Part shown: one piece after another, positions 1 to 6,979 of the stretch
Layout of the letters: each line of letters begins with the position of its first letter
Numbering within the stretch: the first letter of the stretch is position 1
NCBI GenBank assembly: GCA_013695055.1
Contig: JACDBF010000174.1
Location: forward strand, 1 to 8,686
Direction: 5' to 3'
DNA from: Actinomycetota bacterium
GTDB lineage: Bacteria > Actinomycetota > CADDZG01 > WHSQ01
Length of the DNA stretch: 8,686 nucleotides
The notes under the pieces: model-generated
The model's input: the letters and a program-made list of their open reading frames with translations, nothing else
Database searches by the model: none
What the model was told of the DNA's origin: nothing
Position numbers and translations under genes: made by a program

Positions 1-670
1 CTCTTCAAGGGCCCGATGGTTTGGCCGATCGTCGTCAGGGTGACGAGGCCGGTCGTGCCCGCTATCACGCTCAAGAAGGAACGGCGGGAGATGCCCCCTT
101 TAGAAGTCGGCGGCTCGTCACGCGCACCGAACAGAGCGGAGCGCGTCAAGGCGAGCTTTGCTCCGATGTGTACGACGAGGGCCCCTATCGTGATCCATGC
201 GCCCCAGAAGTGACCGGTAGGGAAGAAGAAGTTCCAGGGATACCACAGGCCCACGTTCGCGAGGCCGGTGAAGAGCATGAAGAGGCTTCCTCCCACAAGC
301 GGCACCAGGCTGAGCCGCTCGACCGCGTGAGCGATGTCCCTGACCGGCGGCCACGTCCAGAAATGGGGGTACATGACCCAAAGCTTCGCGAGCAACAGTG
401 GGATCGAGGCGAGGCCGGTGGCCACGTGCACCCCCTGAGTCACGCGATACAGGCCCGCGGGGCGCGATGGCCAGCTGAGCCAGCCAACCGGACGTTGAAT
501 CACATGTGAGATGAGCCCGGTGAGAAAAAGCACACCGAGAAAGTGACTCCCAGCATCACGCCGAGGAGCGCCGCCAGTCTCGTAGAACGCAGCGCGCTCT
601 CGAAAGCGCCCTTTTTGAGAGGGCCTACCCGAAGCTGCTCGGGCGGGTCGAAGATGGCCTTCGCTTTCAC
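1..670 (-). pseudogene. Molybdopterin-dependent oxidoreductase, N-terminal cytochrome-b-like membrane part; frameshifted and cut by the window edge
   Basis: About 223 residues are visible once a frame break is bridged. The first 49 residues run from a GTG start (670-668) to about 524; a second frame continues to the window edge. Together they give four hydrophobic helices (about 31-54, 75-98, 118-142, 152-175). Histidines H56, H82 and H168 lie in or at the ends of helices 1, 2 and 4, as expected for b-type haem ligation. Next come a twin-arginine motif, SRRSFL (about 195-200), and a fifth hydrophobic stretch. This layout matches actinobacterial membrane-anchored sulfite-oxidase-like molybdoenzymes, whose catalytic domain would lie beyond base 1 and is not seen. 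The GTG overlaps the methyltransferase stop (GTGA, 667-670) and has a GGAGG Shine-Dalgarno at 679-675. The break could be a sequencing error, a real mutation or recoding. The molybdopterin assignment rests on family resemblance of the membrane part. Confidence 0.72.
521..530 (-). other. Frame disruption at a five-T homopolymer
   Basis: On the minus strand the codons TGC TTT TTC lead out of the first reading frame, which then stops about eight codons later. Re-reading one base, or adding one T to the run at 529-525, joins it to an open frame starting LTGLISH that continues to the window edge with convincing membrane-protein character. Loss of two T residues would also restore frame. The run of identical bases makes a small indel or assembly error the simplest explanation. 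Confidence 0.75.
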
Positions 671-1266
671 GTCGCCTCCAAGCACGCGAAGAACCGATCT
701 TGCCGCTGCCACACCTCAATCACACTGAAGTTGCAGGAAACCGAAAGCCGTGCGATATCGGCCACGCTAACGCGCGCCCACTGAAACCATGGCGTCGCAC
801 CGTCGTTCGAAAGGAGTTGCGCTCTGAGGACCTTGGTAGCGATCGCTGGTCCCTCCACTTCAACGAATGCCCGGCCCCCATTTTTCAAGAGTCCCCTGAT
901 GCGCGCGAGCAGGGCACCCGGGTCGCCGCCGATGCCGATGTTCCCATCCAGCAGCAGTGCGCTGCCCCAGCGACCTGAGCCTGGGACGCGTCCGAACACC
1001 GACCGGTCGAGCACGGTCGCCCCTCTATCGCGGGCGAACTTGACGGCCGAAGGAGCAACATCTATTCCGAGCGCGGGGATCCCTTTGCGGGCGAGGGCTA
1101 CGAGGTAGCGGCCGGGACCGCATCCGACGTCGAGTACGGGGCCTTGCACGCGCTCCAGAACGTCTTGTTCGTCGCCGGACGCTTCTCCGAACCAGCGTTC
1201 CATTGGACGCTCGATCCTCGAGCCGTCTGAGCACCTGAGAAGGAAAGATGTTGTCACGGCGCTCAT
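667..1266 (-). CDS. Class I SAM-dependent methyltransferase, 199 aa
   Basis: The protein has a Rossmann-type methyltransferase core. Motif I is VLDVGCGPGR at residues 44-53; motif II is GIDVAPSAV at about 67-75, with D69 placed to bind the ribose hydroxyls of SAM. A distinctive LLLDGNIGIGGDP segment follows at 104-116, then NGGRAFVEVEG near 129-139. It is a short soluble enzyme with no signal peptide or membrane helix. The acceptor cannot be deduced; this subfamily is often filed only as class I methyltransferase. The ATG at 1266-1264 overlaps the upstream stop in ATGA, and its own stop overlaps the downstream GTG in GTGA. There is no clear Shine-Dalgarno before the ATG, so re-initiation after the DUF2064 gene is likely. 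Longer upstream starts in this frame would run deep into the DUF2064 gene and are rejected. Context suggests a glycan, lipid or sugar-derived substrate (inference). Confidence 0.85.
   Translation of the reverse strand: MSAVTTSFLLRCSDGSRIERPMERWFGEASGDEQDVLERVQGPVLDVGCGPGRYLVALARKGIPALGIDVAPSAVKFARDRGATVLDRSVFGRVPGSGRWGSALLLDGNIGIGGDPGALLARIRGLLKNGGRAFVEVEGPAIATKVLRAQLLSNDGATPWFQWARVSVADIARLSVSCNFSVIEVWQRQDRFFACLEAT
675..679 (-). promoter_or_regulatory. Shine-Dalgarno GGAGG for the oxidoreductase gene
   Basis: A perfect GGAGG on the minus strand lies four bases upstream of the GTG at 670-668, inside the last codons of the methyltransferase gene. It selects this GTG over upstream in-frame ATG candidates near 712 and shows that the oxidoreductase has its own ribosome entry as well as the four-base overlap. 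Confidence 0.65.
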
Positions 1267-1907
1267 GCCGGCTGTTCGAGAAGCTGCGCCATGCCGGACA
1301 ACTCGGTGGCGAAACGCGAGGCGGGCGCAACAGCGGCGACTTCGAGCGCGTCCGCCCATACGTCGACATCTCTGAGCGCAGGCAGGAGCGCCCAGTTGAG
1401 CCCAAGCGACTTGAAGCGCTGGACCTGCGCGTCGAGGGTGATTGCCGCGCTCATGGGCACTCCCATGAAAGCTTTTCCCGGTTGGGATTTCAGCCCGACC
1501 GCCCAATATCCTCCGTCCGGCGCAGGACCTAGGACCGCGTCGCTCCCCGCCCGCAGCGAAGCGAGCGCGTCGTCCAGAAGCTGTGCGTTTATCTGGGGCG
1601 TATCCATTCCTATTAGAAGGGACGGAGTGCGCGCGTCCTCGAACGCTGAGGTGAGGCGTTCATCGAGCCCCCGGCCGCGTTGAGGTACGACATCGAAGCC
1701 GCGGGGCAGCCAGGGGCCGGGCTTGCCGTCGAGAACGAGATAGCGCCCAGCCGAGGGCGTTTCAGCGACCGCTTTCAACGTGTCTACGAGGCAAGCTTCG
1801 GCGAGCTCAGCAGCTTGGGACATCGTGAGAGGTGGATGAAGGCGCGTCTTGGAGCGACCTGCCACGGGGGCCTTGGCGAGAACGATCAGCGCCGGATCGA
1901 TCTTCAC
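1263..1907 (-). CDS. TIGR04282/DUF2064 family GT-A-fold protein (glycosyl- or nucleotidyltransferase-like), 214 aa
   Basis: The N-terminus carries the family signature LAKAPVAGRSKTRL (residues 10-23), which resembles the nucleotide-binding loop of CofC/MobA-like nucleotidyltransferases. LLIGMDTPQI (97-106) contains the likely metal-binding aspartate, followed by LGPAPDGGYWAVGL (126-139) and a terminal LPALRDVDVWAD block near 175-186. Length is typical for the family. TIGR04282 is labelled arsenosugar-biosynthesis glycosyltransferase in databases, but no arsenic gene is seen here, so that name should not be taken as function. A cytosolic role making or using an activated sugar for the neighbouring GT2 enzyme is inferred. 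The GTG start at 1907-1905 overlaps the GT2 stop (GTGA) and has no convincing Shine-Dalgarno, pointing to coupled translation. Confidence 0.85.
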   Translation of the reverse strand: MKIDPALIVLAKAPVAGRSKTRLHPPLTMSQAAELAEACLVDTLKAVAETPSAGRYLVLDGKPGPWLPRGFDVVPQRGRGLDERLTSAFEDARTPSLLIGMDTPQINAQLLDDALASLRAGSDAVLGPAPDGGYWAVGLKSQPGKAFMGVPMSAAITLDAQVQRFKSLGLNWALLPALRDVDVWADALEVAAVAPASRFATELSGMAQLLEQPA

Positions 1908-2542
1908 AGGAGCCGGGCCATGTCGTGTGCGGTGCGGAGAGTTCCCACGAGAGTGCCCGTGACCTTGGAGCGACCACTGCGCACGTCGTAGGGAACGGGA
2001 ACTTCGGTGATGGTCCATCCGGCGGACGAGGCTCTTAGCACCATCTCGAGCGGCCAGCCGAACCGGCGATCTTTAAGGTCCAATGCCAGCAAGGCCTCCC
2101 GCCTCGCGGCCCGCATCGGCCCCAGATCGCGAAGGTGCGTGCCCGTTTGTCTTCGGATAACCGCTGCAAGGAGGCGATTGGCCGCGCGCGCGTGGAGTGG
2201 CCACGACCCCCGAGCCGGCAGGCGCCGGCCCACGACGAGATCGGACGCGTTATCTCGAACCGGCTCGGAAACGCGGGCCAGATGCCGGGGATCCAGCGAT
2301 CCGTCGCAATCCATGAAGCAAACGATCTCGCTCGTTGCCGCACAGAGACCTGCGAAACAAGCTGCTCCGAAGCCGGGCCGGCCCTCGAACACGACGAGGG
2401 CTCCCATGGACCTCGCGATGGATGCGGAGCGATCCGTCGAACCGTTGTCGACGACGATCGGTCTGAACTCCGCCGGCATACGCTCGAGGACCCACTGAAT
2501 AGCCTTTTCCTCGTTGCGGATGGGCAGTACGACGTCGGGCAT
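1904..2542 (-). CDS. Family 2 glycosyltransferase, DPM-synthase-like, 212 aa
   Basis: This is a compact GT-A enzyme. It has DNGSTD at residues 32-37 (nucleotide binding), the metal-binding DCDGSLD at 78-84 with D78 and D80 as the DXD pair, RFGWPLEM near 160-167, and SGRSKVTGT at 189-197, the lysine/serine block shared with dolichyl- or polyprenyl-phosphate sugar synthases. There is no C-terminal membrane anchor. It probably transfers a sugar from a nucleotide donor to a polyprenyl phosphate at the inner membrane face or to a small acceptor; donor and acceptor are unknown. It is the first gene of the leftward operon. An in-frame TAG nine bases upstream makes this ATG the earliest possible start. 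AAGGA abuts the ATG, closer than an ideal Shine-Dalgarno. Confidence 0.87.
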   Translation of the reverse strand: MPDVVLPIRNEEKAIQWVLERMPAEFRPIVVDNGSTDRSASIARSMGALVVFEGRPGFGAACFAGLCAATSEIVCFMDCDGSLDPRHLARVSEPVRDNASDLVVGRRLPARGSWPLHARAANRLLAAVIRRQTGTHLRDLGPMRAARREALLALDLKDRRFGWPLEMVLRASSAGWTITEVPVPYDVRSGRSKVTGTLVGTLRTAHDMARLL

Positions 2543-2656
2543 TCCTTCAGACTAGGCGGGACGAACGGTGCAATTTGGGTGGAAATGATTACGATTCGAG
2601 AAACTTTCTGCGTAGCCGCGCCAGGCGGGCCGCTCGGACCGTAACCTCGATGCCAG
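2543..2656. promoter_or_regulatory. Divergent intergenic region, probable bidirectional promoter/operator
   Basis: This 114-base gap is the only non-coding stretch in the window and separates the two divergent operons, so it must hold the promoters unless they lie inside genes. It contains a 40-base AT-rich island at 2571-2610 (15 of 40 bases G or C, against about 60-65% nearby). Within it are a tandem pair GATTAC/GATTCG at 2587-2598 and an inverted repeat AGAAA-C-TTTCT at 2599-2609. TANNNT-type -10 candidates are TACGAT (2590-2595, plus), TAACCT (2642-2647, plus) and TAGTCT (2555-2550, minus). No good -35 box was seen for any of them. The nearby response regulator is the obvious candidate to bind here. 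Individual elements are weak; the regional call is firmer. Confidence 0.55.
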
Positions 2657-3982
2657 ATGGATGCGACGCGCTCGATGACTCTTATGAAGCGCTCCAGATT
2701 CCCGACCATCCCCCGCCGAGCGCTCTTTACGGGTGCATCATTCATCGGCTGGCTGGTTCTCGTGACCGTCGCGCACTTATGGGGCGGCGCCCTTAGAGCT
2801 TCGGGCCACGAGCTGAAGCTGCACGCGCTTCCGCTCTTTGGTGAATTCGAGTTGCGCGCAGGCCCGTCGCTTGTTCTCCCAGTTGTGGTGGCGGGCCTTG
2901 TGATAGTGGGAGGGCCTGTGGTTGCGCGCCGGATCTCGTGGCGCGGCTTGCTCGTAGTCGCCGTGGGGGCCGGGGGAGCATGGGCGATTTCGCTCGCGCT
3001 CGTGGATGGGCCCGGCGCACTAAACAGCCCCCTGCTGGGTGAGCACGATTACCTGCGCGCTCTGCCTCAAGTGAGCTCGCTGCCGGTGTTCTTGAGCACT
3101 TTCACGGACAGCTTGGCCGATTATCCCATACACGTCCAAGGGCATCCCCCCGGCCCCCTGCTGTTCCTCGCCGGTCTTCGCGCCGCCGGACTCGCGGGTT
3201 CGGGCTGGGCGGCAGCCGCCGTCATCGGGGGTGGGCTTTCGGCAATCCCGGCGGCGATGATCGCCGTGAGAAGCGTCGCCGATGAGCAACGAGCGCGCGC
3301 GTGCGCGCCGTTTCTTGTGTTGACGCCGGCAGCCCTGTGGATCGCCACGTCATTCGATGCGCTGTTCATGGGTGCGAGCGCGTGGGGAATCGCGCTTCTT
3401 ATCCTTTCCTCTGAGCGTAAAAACCGTGCCGTCGCGCAGGCATTTGCAGGCGGCCTCGTGTTGGGAGGCGCCGCGATGCTTTCCTATGGCGTCGTCCCAC
3501 TGGGGCTCGTGGTCGTTGCTGTTGCGGTGATGCGCCGCAAACCCTCGGTGCTCGTAGCGGGGGCGGCGGGCGTCGCCTTGGTAGTAGCGGCCTTCGCCGG
3601 GGCGGGCTTCTGGTGGTTCGAGGGGCTGCAAGCCACCGTCGAGCGCTACCGGGACGGTGTCGCCGCGACTCGACCGTATGGTTTCTTCGTGGTCAACAAC
3701 CTCGCCGCCGGTGCGCTCATGCTCGGCCCCGCGGTCGCGGCAGGCTTCACTCGTCTGCGAGGGCGCGGTCTCGAGGTGGTGGCCGGCTCTGCCCTGGTGG
3801 CTTTGCTGGCCGCGGATCTCAGCGGATTCTCCAAGGGAGAGGTCGAACGGATCTGGCTTCCTTTCGCGCCCTGGCTGACGGTGGCCGCATCGTCGCTCGG
3901 CCCGGATAGGGAGCGCGCATGGCTGTCTCTTCAGGCGCTGCTTGCGCTGGGAATCACCGTGTTCGTGAGGACTCCGTGGTGA
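2657..3982 (+). CDS. Polytopic membrane protein, GT-C glycosyltransferase-like, 441 aa
   Basis: A hydrophobic protein with about nine or ten predicted membrane helices and a basic N-terminus (KRSR...RR, residues 11-21) expected to stay inside. A long polar loop after the second or third helix (about 118-170) holds DGPG, LRALPQV and YPIHVQGHPPG at 156-166. Such a loop, with acidic and HPPG-type residues, is typical of GT-C enzymes that use polyprenyl-phosphate sugars on the outer face. A second conserved-looking block, KGEVERIWLPF, lies at about 393-403 before the last helices. I recognise it as a putative mannosyltransferase-like integral membrane protein of Actinobacteria, without known substrate. 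It opens the rightward operon; its stop overlaps the regulator start (GTGA). ATG codons at 2675 and 2684 are alternative starts; none has a clear Shine-Dalgarno. Confidence 0.75.
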   Translation: MDATRSMTLMKRSRFPTIPRRALFTGASFIGWLVLVTVAHLWGGALRASGHELKLHALPLFGEFELRAGPSLVLPVVVAGLVIVGGPVVARRISWRGLLVVAVGAGGAWAISLALVDGPGALNSPLLGEHDYLRALPQVSSLPVFLSTFTDSLADYPIHVQGHPPGPLLFLAGLRAAGLAGSGWAAAAVIGGGLSAIPAAMIAVRSVADEQRARACAPFLVLTPAALWIATSFDALFMGASAWGIALLILSSERKNRAVAQAFAGGLVLGGAAMLSYGVVPLGLVVVAVAVMRRKPSVLVAGAAGVALVVAAFAGAGFWWFEGLQATVERYRDGVAATRPYGFFVVNNLAAGALMLGPAVAAGFTRLRGRGLEVVAGSALVALLAADLSGFSKGEVERIWLPFAPWLTVAASSLGPDRERAWLSLQALLALGITVFVRTPW

Positions 3983-4713
3983 CCGACTCAGCCTCCGAGC
4001 CCGCTACTCGCATCCTCGTCGTCGAAGACGATCCCACGGTGTCGGAGGTCGTCGCTCGCTATCTCGAACGGGAGGGTTTCGATGTCGAGGTCGTCGTCGA
4101 TGGACGGATCGCGCTTGAGCGAGCCCGCGACTCTCTTCCGGACTTGATATTGCTCGACATCATGCTTCCCGGCATGGACGGTCTCGAGGTGTGCCGGCGC
4201 ATAAGGGAAATCGCCCCAATCCCCATCATCATGCTCACAGCGCTTGGCGAAGAGAGTGATCGCATCGTCGGTTTGGAGTTGGGCGCGGACGACTACGTCG
4301 CCAAGCCCTTTTCACCTCGCGAGCTAACCGCGCGCGTAAAATCGGTTCTGAGGCGGGCGCGCGCTCCCCTTGTGCCCGTGCCTTTGCAGAGTCAGAATCC
4401 CCTCGTGATGGGTGAGTTGACCGTCGACATGCCCGCTCATGAGGTGCGCGTGCGAGGCGAGCGGGTGACTCTTACGTCGCGCGAGTTCGACCTGCTCCTG
4501 TGGTTCGTCATGCACCCCAGGAAGGTCTTCACGCGCGAGGAGTTGATGCAGGAGGTGTGGGGGTACTCTTTCGGGGACAAGTCGACGGTTACCGTTCATG
4601 TTCGCCGCTTGCGAGAGAAGCTCGAGTTGGATCCCGCGAACCCTTCGTGGATCAAGACGATCTGGAGCGTCGGGTACCGATTCGACCCGGCGAATGGAGC
4701 CATTGCAGAGTGA
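3979..4713 (+). CDS. Two-component response regulator, OmpR/PhoB family, 244 aa
   Basis: The receiver domain (about 11-127) has the acidic pair D17/D18, phospho-acceptor D60 in LILLDIMLPGMDG, T87, Y106 and K109 in DDYVAKPFSP: the complete set of switch residues. A linker of about 20 residues precedes a winged-helix DNA-binding domain (about 145-238) with LTSREFDLL, KVFTREELMQEVWG, the recognition-helix segment STVTVHVRRLREKLE and the terminal SVGYRF wing. It should bind direct-repeat DNA after phosphorylation by the adjacent kinase. The GTG at 3979 makes a GTGA overlap with the membrane-protein stop and has GAGG at 3967-3970, eight bases upstream; the ATG at 3919 would extend it unusually into the previous gene. 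It is probably the regulator of both divergent operons (inference from position). Confidence 0.93.
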   Translation: MTDSASEPATRILVVEDDPTVSEVVARYLEREGFDVEVVVDGRIALERARDSLPDLILLDIMLPGMDGLEVCRRIREIAPIPIIMLTALGEESDRIVGLELGADDYVAKPFSPRELTARVKSVLRRARAPLVPVPLQSQNPLVMGELTVDMPAHEVRVRGERVTLTSREFDLLLWFVMHPRKVFTREELMQEVWGYSFGDKSTVTVHVRRLREKLELDPANPSWIKTIWSVGYRFDPANGAIAE

Positions 4714-5942
4714 ATTATAGGGCGTTAGTCATCGTGGCCGGGGTGGGACTCGCGGCCGTAGCCGTCGTGGCAGTCATCCTGAACATGCCACTCGAAGATG
4801 CCTTGCTGCTGGCGGCCTACTCCTTTGGTGCGGCCGCTGTAGTAGGGGTGGCCGGAACGCGGCTCTTGCATAGATCGAACCGAAGGTCGATAGGCACACA
4901 GGTCACGATCACAGCCCTAACTTCGGTCTCGGCAGTGGCCGCCGGTGCGATGCTCGCCGCAAATCGAATGTATCTCTCGTCGCATGACTTGAGGGCACTC
5001 GGAGTCGTGCTCACGGCCTCGAGTGCCGTGGCCGTCCTCGTCGCTCTTATGTTGGGCCAGCGCGTGGCGGCCGGCAGCCGCCGGCTTCAAGATGTCGCGC
5101 AGAGAATCGGCAGAGGAGAGCCCAAGTCCGAGGATGGAGGGCCACTTGCGGGCGAGCTGACGACGGTGGCTGTGGAGCTCGAGGGGATGTCTCGCCGGCT
5201 CGACGAATCGCGCTCGAGAGAGCGAGCTCTGGACGCGTCCAGGCGCGAGCTCGTGGCGTGGGTGTCGCACGATCTCAGGACACCATTGGCCGGCATTCTC
5301 GCGATGGCCGAGGCGCTGCAAGACGGAGTTGTCTCGGACGAGGCTACGACCGCCCGCTATCACCGCGCCATCGTGGGCGAGGCCGAGCGGCTATCGGGAC
5401 TCGTAGAGGATCTCTTCGAGCTCAGCCGGATCAACTCAGGGACGCTGCGCTTGCAACTGGAGCAGGTGTCGTTGGGCGATCTGGTCTCGGACGCGCTCTC
5501 GGCTTCAGCGGGAGTGGCGCGCGCAAACGGAGTGAAGCTCGAGGGAAAGCTGGCCGGAGACGCGCCGCACCTCGAGTTGTCTGCATCCGAGATCGGGCGT
5601 GTCGTGCGTAATCTGCTCGACAACGCTATCCGGCACACTCCCAGCGACGGAGTCGTCACCGTCGAGGCGGGAGCCGACGATGACCACGCCTGGGTGCTGG
5701 TGGCGGACTCTTGCGGAGGCATTCCCGGACACGATATCGACCGTGTCTTCGAGATGGCCTTCAGGGGCACGGCGTCGAGAAGCCCGCACGATGGGGGGGC
5801 GGGCCTCGGCCTGGCGATAGCGCGCGGGATCGTCGAAGCCCATGAGGGCGAGATAGATGTGCGCAACGAAGGCAGAGGCTGCGTGTTCACCGTGCGGCTT
5901 CCTCGATGGCGCGACATGGCGCCGGGAGCCGTCTCCCCTTGA
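4710..5942 (+). CDS. Sensor histidine kinase with four membrane helices and HAMP domain, 410 aa
   Basis: Four hydrophobic helices (about 4-25, 31-50, 64-84, 97-116) are joined by very short loops, so there is no extracytoplasmic sensor domain. A HAMP-like segment follows (about 112-168), then the dimerisation domain with phospho-acceptor H187 in WVSHDLRTPLAG. The ATPase domain has the N box RNLLDNAIRHTP (300-311), a G1 box DSCGGIP (333-339) in the form common in actinobacterial kinases, an F box EMAFRG, and a G2 box GAGLGLAIARGIV (363-375). All catalytic elements are present, so it should be active. The GTG at 4710 overlaps the regulator stop (GTGA), with GGAG at 4696-4699. Its partner is the adjacent response regulator. 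The stimulus is unknown; short loops suggest sensing within the membrane or through a partner. Confidence 0.93.
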   Translation: MNYRALVIVAGVGLAAVAVVAVILNMPLEDALLLAAYSFGAAAVVGVAGTRLLHRSNRRSIGTQVTITALTSVSAVAAGAMLAANRMYLSSHDLRALGVVLTASSAVAVLVALMLGQRVAAGSRRLQDVAQRIGRGEPKSEDGGPLAGELTTVAVELEGMSRRLDESRSRERALDASRRELVAWVSHDLRTPLAGILAMAEALQDGVVSDEATTARYHRAIVGEAERLSGLVEDLFELSRINSGTLRLQLEQVSLGDLVSDALSASAGVARANGVKLEGKLAGDAPHLELSASEIGRVVRNLLDNAIRHTPSDGVVTVEAGADDDHAWVLVADSCGGIPGHDIDRVFEMAFRGTASRSPHDGGAGLGLAIARGIVEAHEGEIDVRNEGRGCVFTVRLPRWRDMAPGAVSP

Positions 5943-6979
5943 GAGTGCTGGTCACCGGAGGAGCCGGCTTCATCGGATCGCATGTGGTCGATGCGCTGGC
6001 CGAGGCCGGCTGCGAGGTCGTGGTGATCGATGCGCTCTTCGCGGGCGCACACGAGCGCCGACCCGAGTACCTCAACCCGCTGGCCGAATATCGGTGGGCC
6101 GACCTTCGCGACGGCGACGCTGTGTCGGCGGCCCTTCACGGCGTCACAGCGGTGTCCCATCAAGCTTCCATGGTGGGTTTGGAAACGTCCTTTGAAGACG
6201 TCATGGGCTATGTCGACAACAACGATGTCGGAACAGCGGTCCTTTTGAGAGAGATGCATCGCAAGGGCTTCTCGGGCCGCCTCGTGCTCGGCTCAAGCAT
6301 GGTCGTGTATGGAGAAGGCGCCTATGAGTGCCCGGAGCATGGTGCCGTAGCCGCCGCACCCCGCCTCGAAAGAGAGTTGAGCGCAGGCCGATTCGACCCC
6401 CCGTGTCCCTTCTGCGGCGGAGCTCTCGACTCCGTTGCCGTCACCGAGGCCGCGCCGTTGGATCCGCGCAACGTCTATGCCGCCACCAAGCTGCATCAAG
6501 AGCATCTATGCGGCGTGTTCGCGAGACGGACGGGGGCCGGATTGACTGCGTTGCGCTATCACAACGTCTACGGACCCCGGATGCCCAGGAACACTCCCTA
6601 CGCGGGAGTCGCGAGCATCTTCATGAGCGCTCTGCGAGCGGGAAGAGCTGCGCGCGTAACAGAGGATGGCCGCCAGCTGCGCGATTTCGTTCACGTGAAA
6701 GACGTTGCGCGCGCGAACCTCGCGGGGTTGTTCTTGGACGATCAGGAGTCGGGAGCCTTCAACATTGCTTCGGGCAATCCCCGGTCCGTGGGCGAGCTGG
6801 CCCGAGCGCTCACGGACTGCATGGGTGGCCCAGCCCCCGTCATCACGGGGGACTTCCGCCTCGGCGACGTTCGCCACGTGTTCGCATCGCCCGCCAAAGC
6901 GGAACGTTCTCTAGGATGGCGGGCCGAAATCGAATTCGAGCAAGGAGTGAACACCTTTTCTTATGCCTCGAGTGGGTGA
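5939..6979 (+). CDS. NAD-dependent epimerase/dehydratase (extended SDR) with inserted zinc-knuckle-like segment, 346 aa
   Basis: The N-terminal Rossmann motif TGGAGFIGSH (6-15) and acidic D31 at the end of the second strand indicate NAD binding. Catalytic residues are S119/S120 in LGSSMVVYG and Y180/K184 in YAATK. LRYHNVYGPR (205-214) and RDFVHVKDVA (248-257) are typical of nucleotide-sugar epimerases and 4,6-dehydratases. Between the serine and the YxxxK motif there is an insert of about 40 residues with C131, H134, C156 and C159 (CPEH ... CPFC), which could bind zinc; I believe related actinobacterial proteins share it. It probably modifies an NDP-sugar for the glycosyltransferases of this locus. 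The TTG at 5939 gives a TTGA overlap with the kinase stop and has GGGAG at 5924-5928. GTG 5945 and ATG 5906 are alternatives, so the exact start is uncertain. Confidence 0.87.
   Translation: MRVLVTGGAGFIGSHVVDALAEAGCEVVVIDALFAGAHERRPEYLNPLAEYRWADLRDGDAVSAALHGVTAVSHQASMVGLETSFEDVMGYVDNNDVGTAVLLREMHRKGFSGRLVLGSSMVVYGEGAYECPEHGAVAAAPRLERELSAGRFDPPCPFCGGALDSVAVTEAAPLDPRNVYAATKLHQEHLCGVFARRTGAGLTALRYHNVYGPRMPRNTPYAGVASIFMSALRAGRAARVTEDGRQLRDFVHVKDVARANLAGLFLDDQESGAFNIASGNPRSVGELARALTDCMGGPAPVITGDFRLGDVRHVFASPAKAERSLGWRAEIEFEQGVNTFSYASSG

Noticed and set aside
21..509. Plus-strand open frame of 162 codons near the left edge
   Set aside because: It is opposite the membrane domain, whose minus-strand translation has clear helices and a Tat motif; the plus-strand product has neither.
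521..535. Canonical programmed -1 frameshift signal
   Set aside because: The heptamer read here is C TTT TTC; the first position is C, not T, so it does not match X XXY YYZ, and no obvious downstream stem was seen. A homopolymer indel is simpler.
2007..2644. Plus-strand open frames opposite the GT2 gene and the divergent gap
   Set aside because: They overlap the confident GT2 gene, lack family motifs and would run through the promoter gap.
5360..6259. Minus-strand open frame (299 codons) across the kinase/epimerase junction
   Set aside because: It crosses two confident plus-strand genes and has no recognisable domain; GC-rich antisense frames stay open by chance.
6328..6978. N-terminal extension making a 539-residue PsuG fusion
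   Set aside because: The extension is an alternate-frame reading of the epimerase gene, is Arg-rich and domain-free, and PsuG is complete from about 6979 or 7027.
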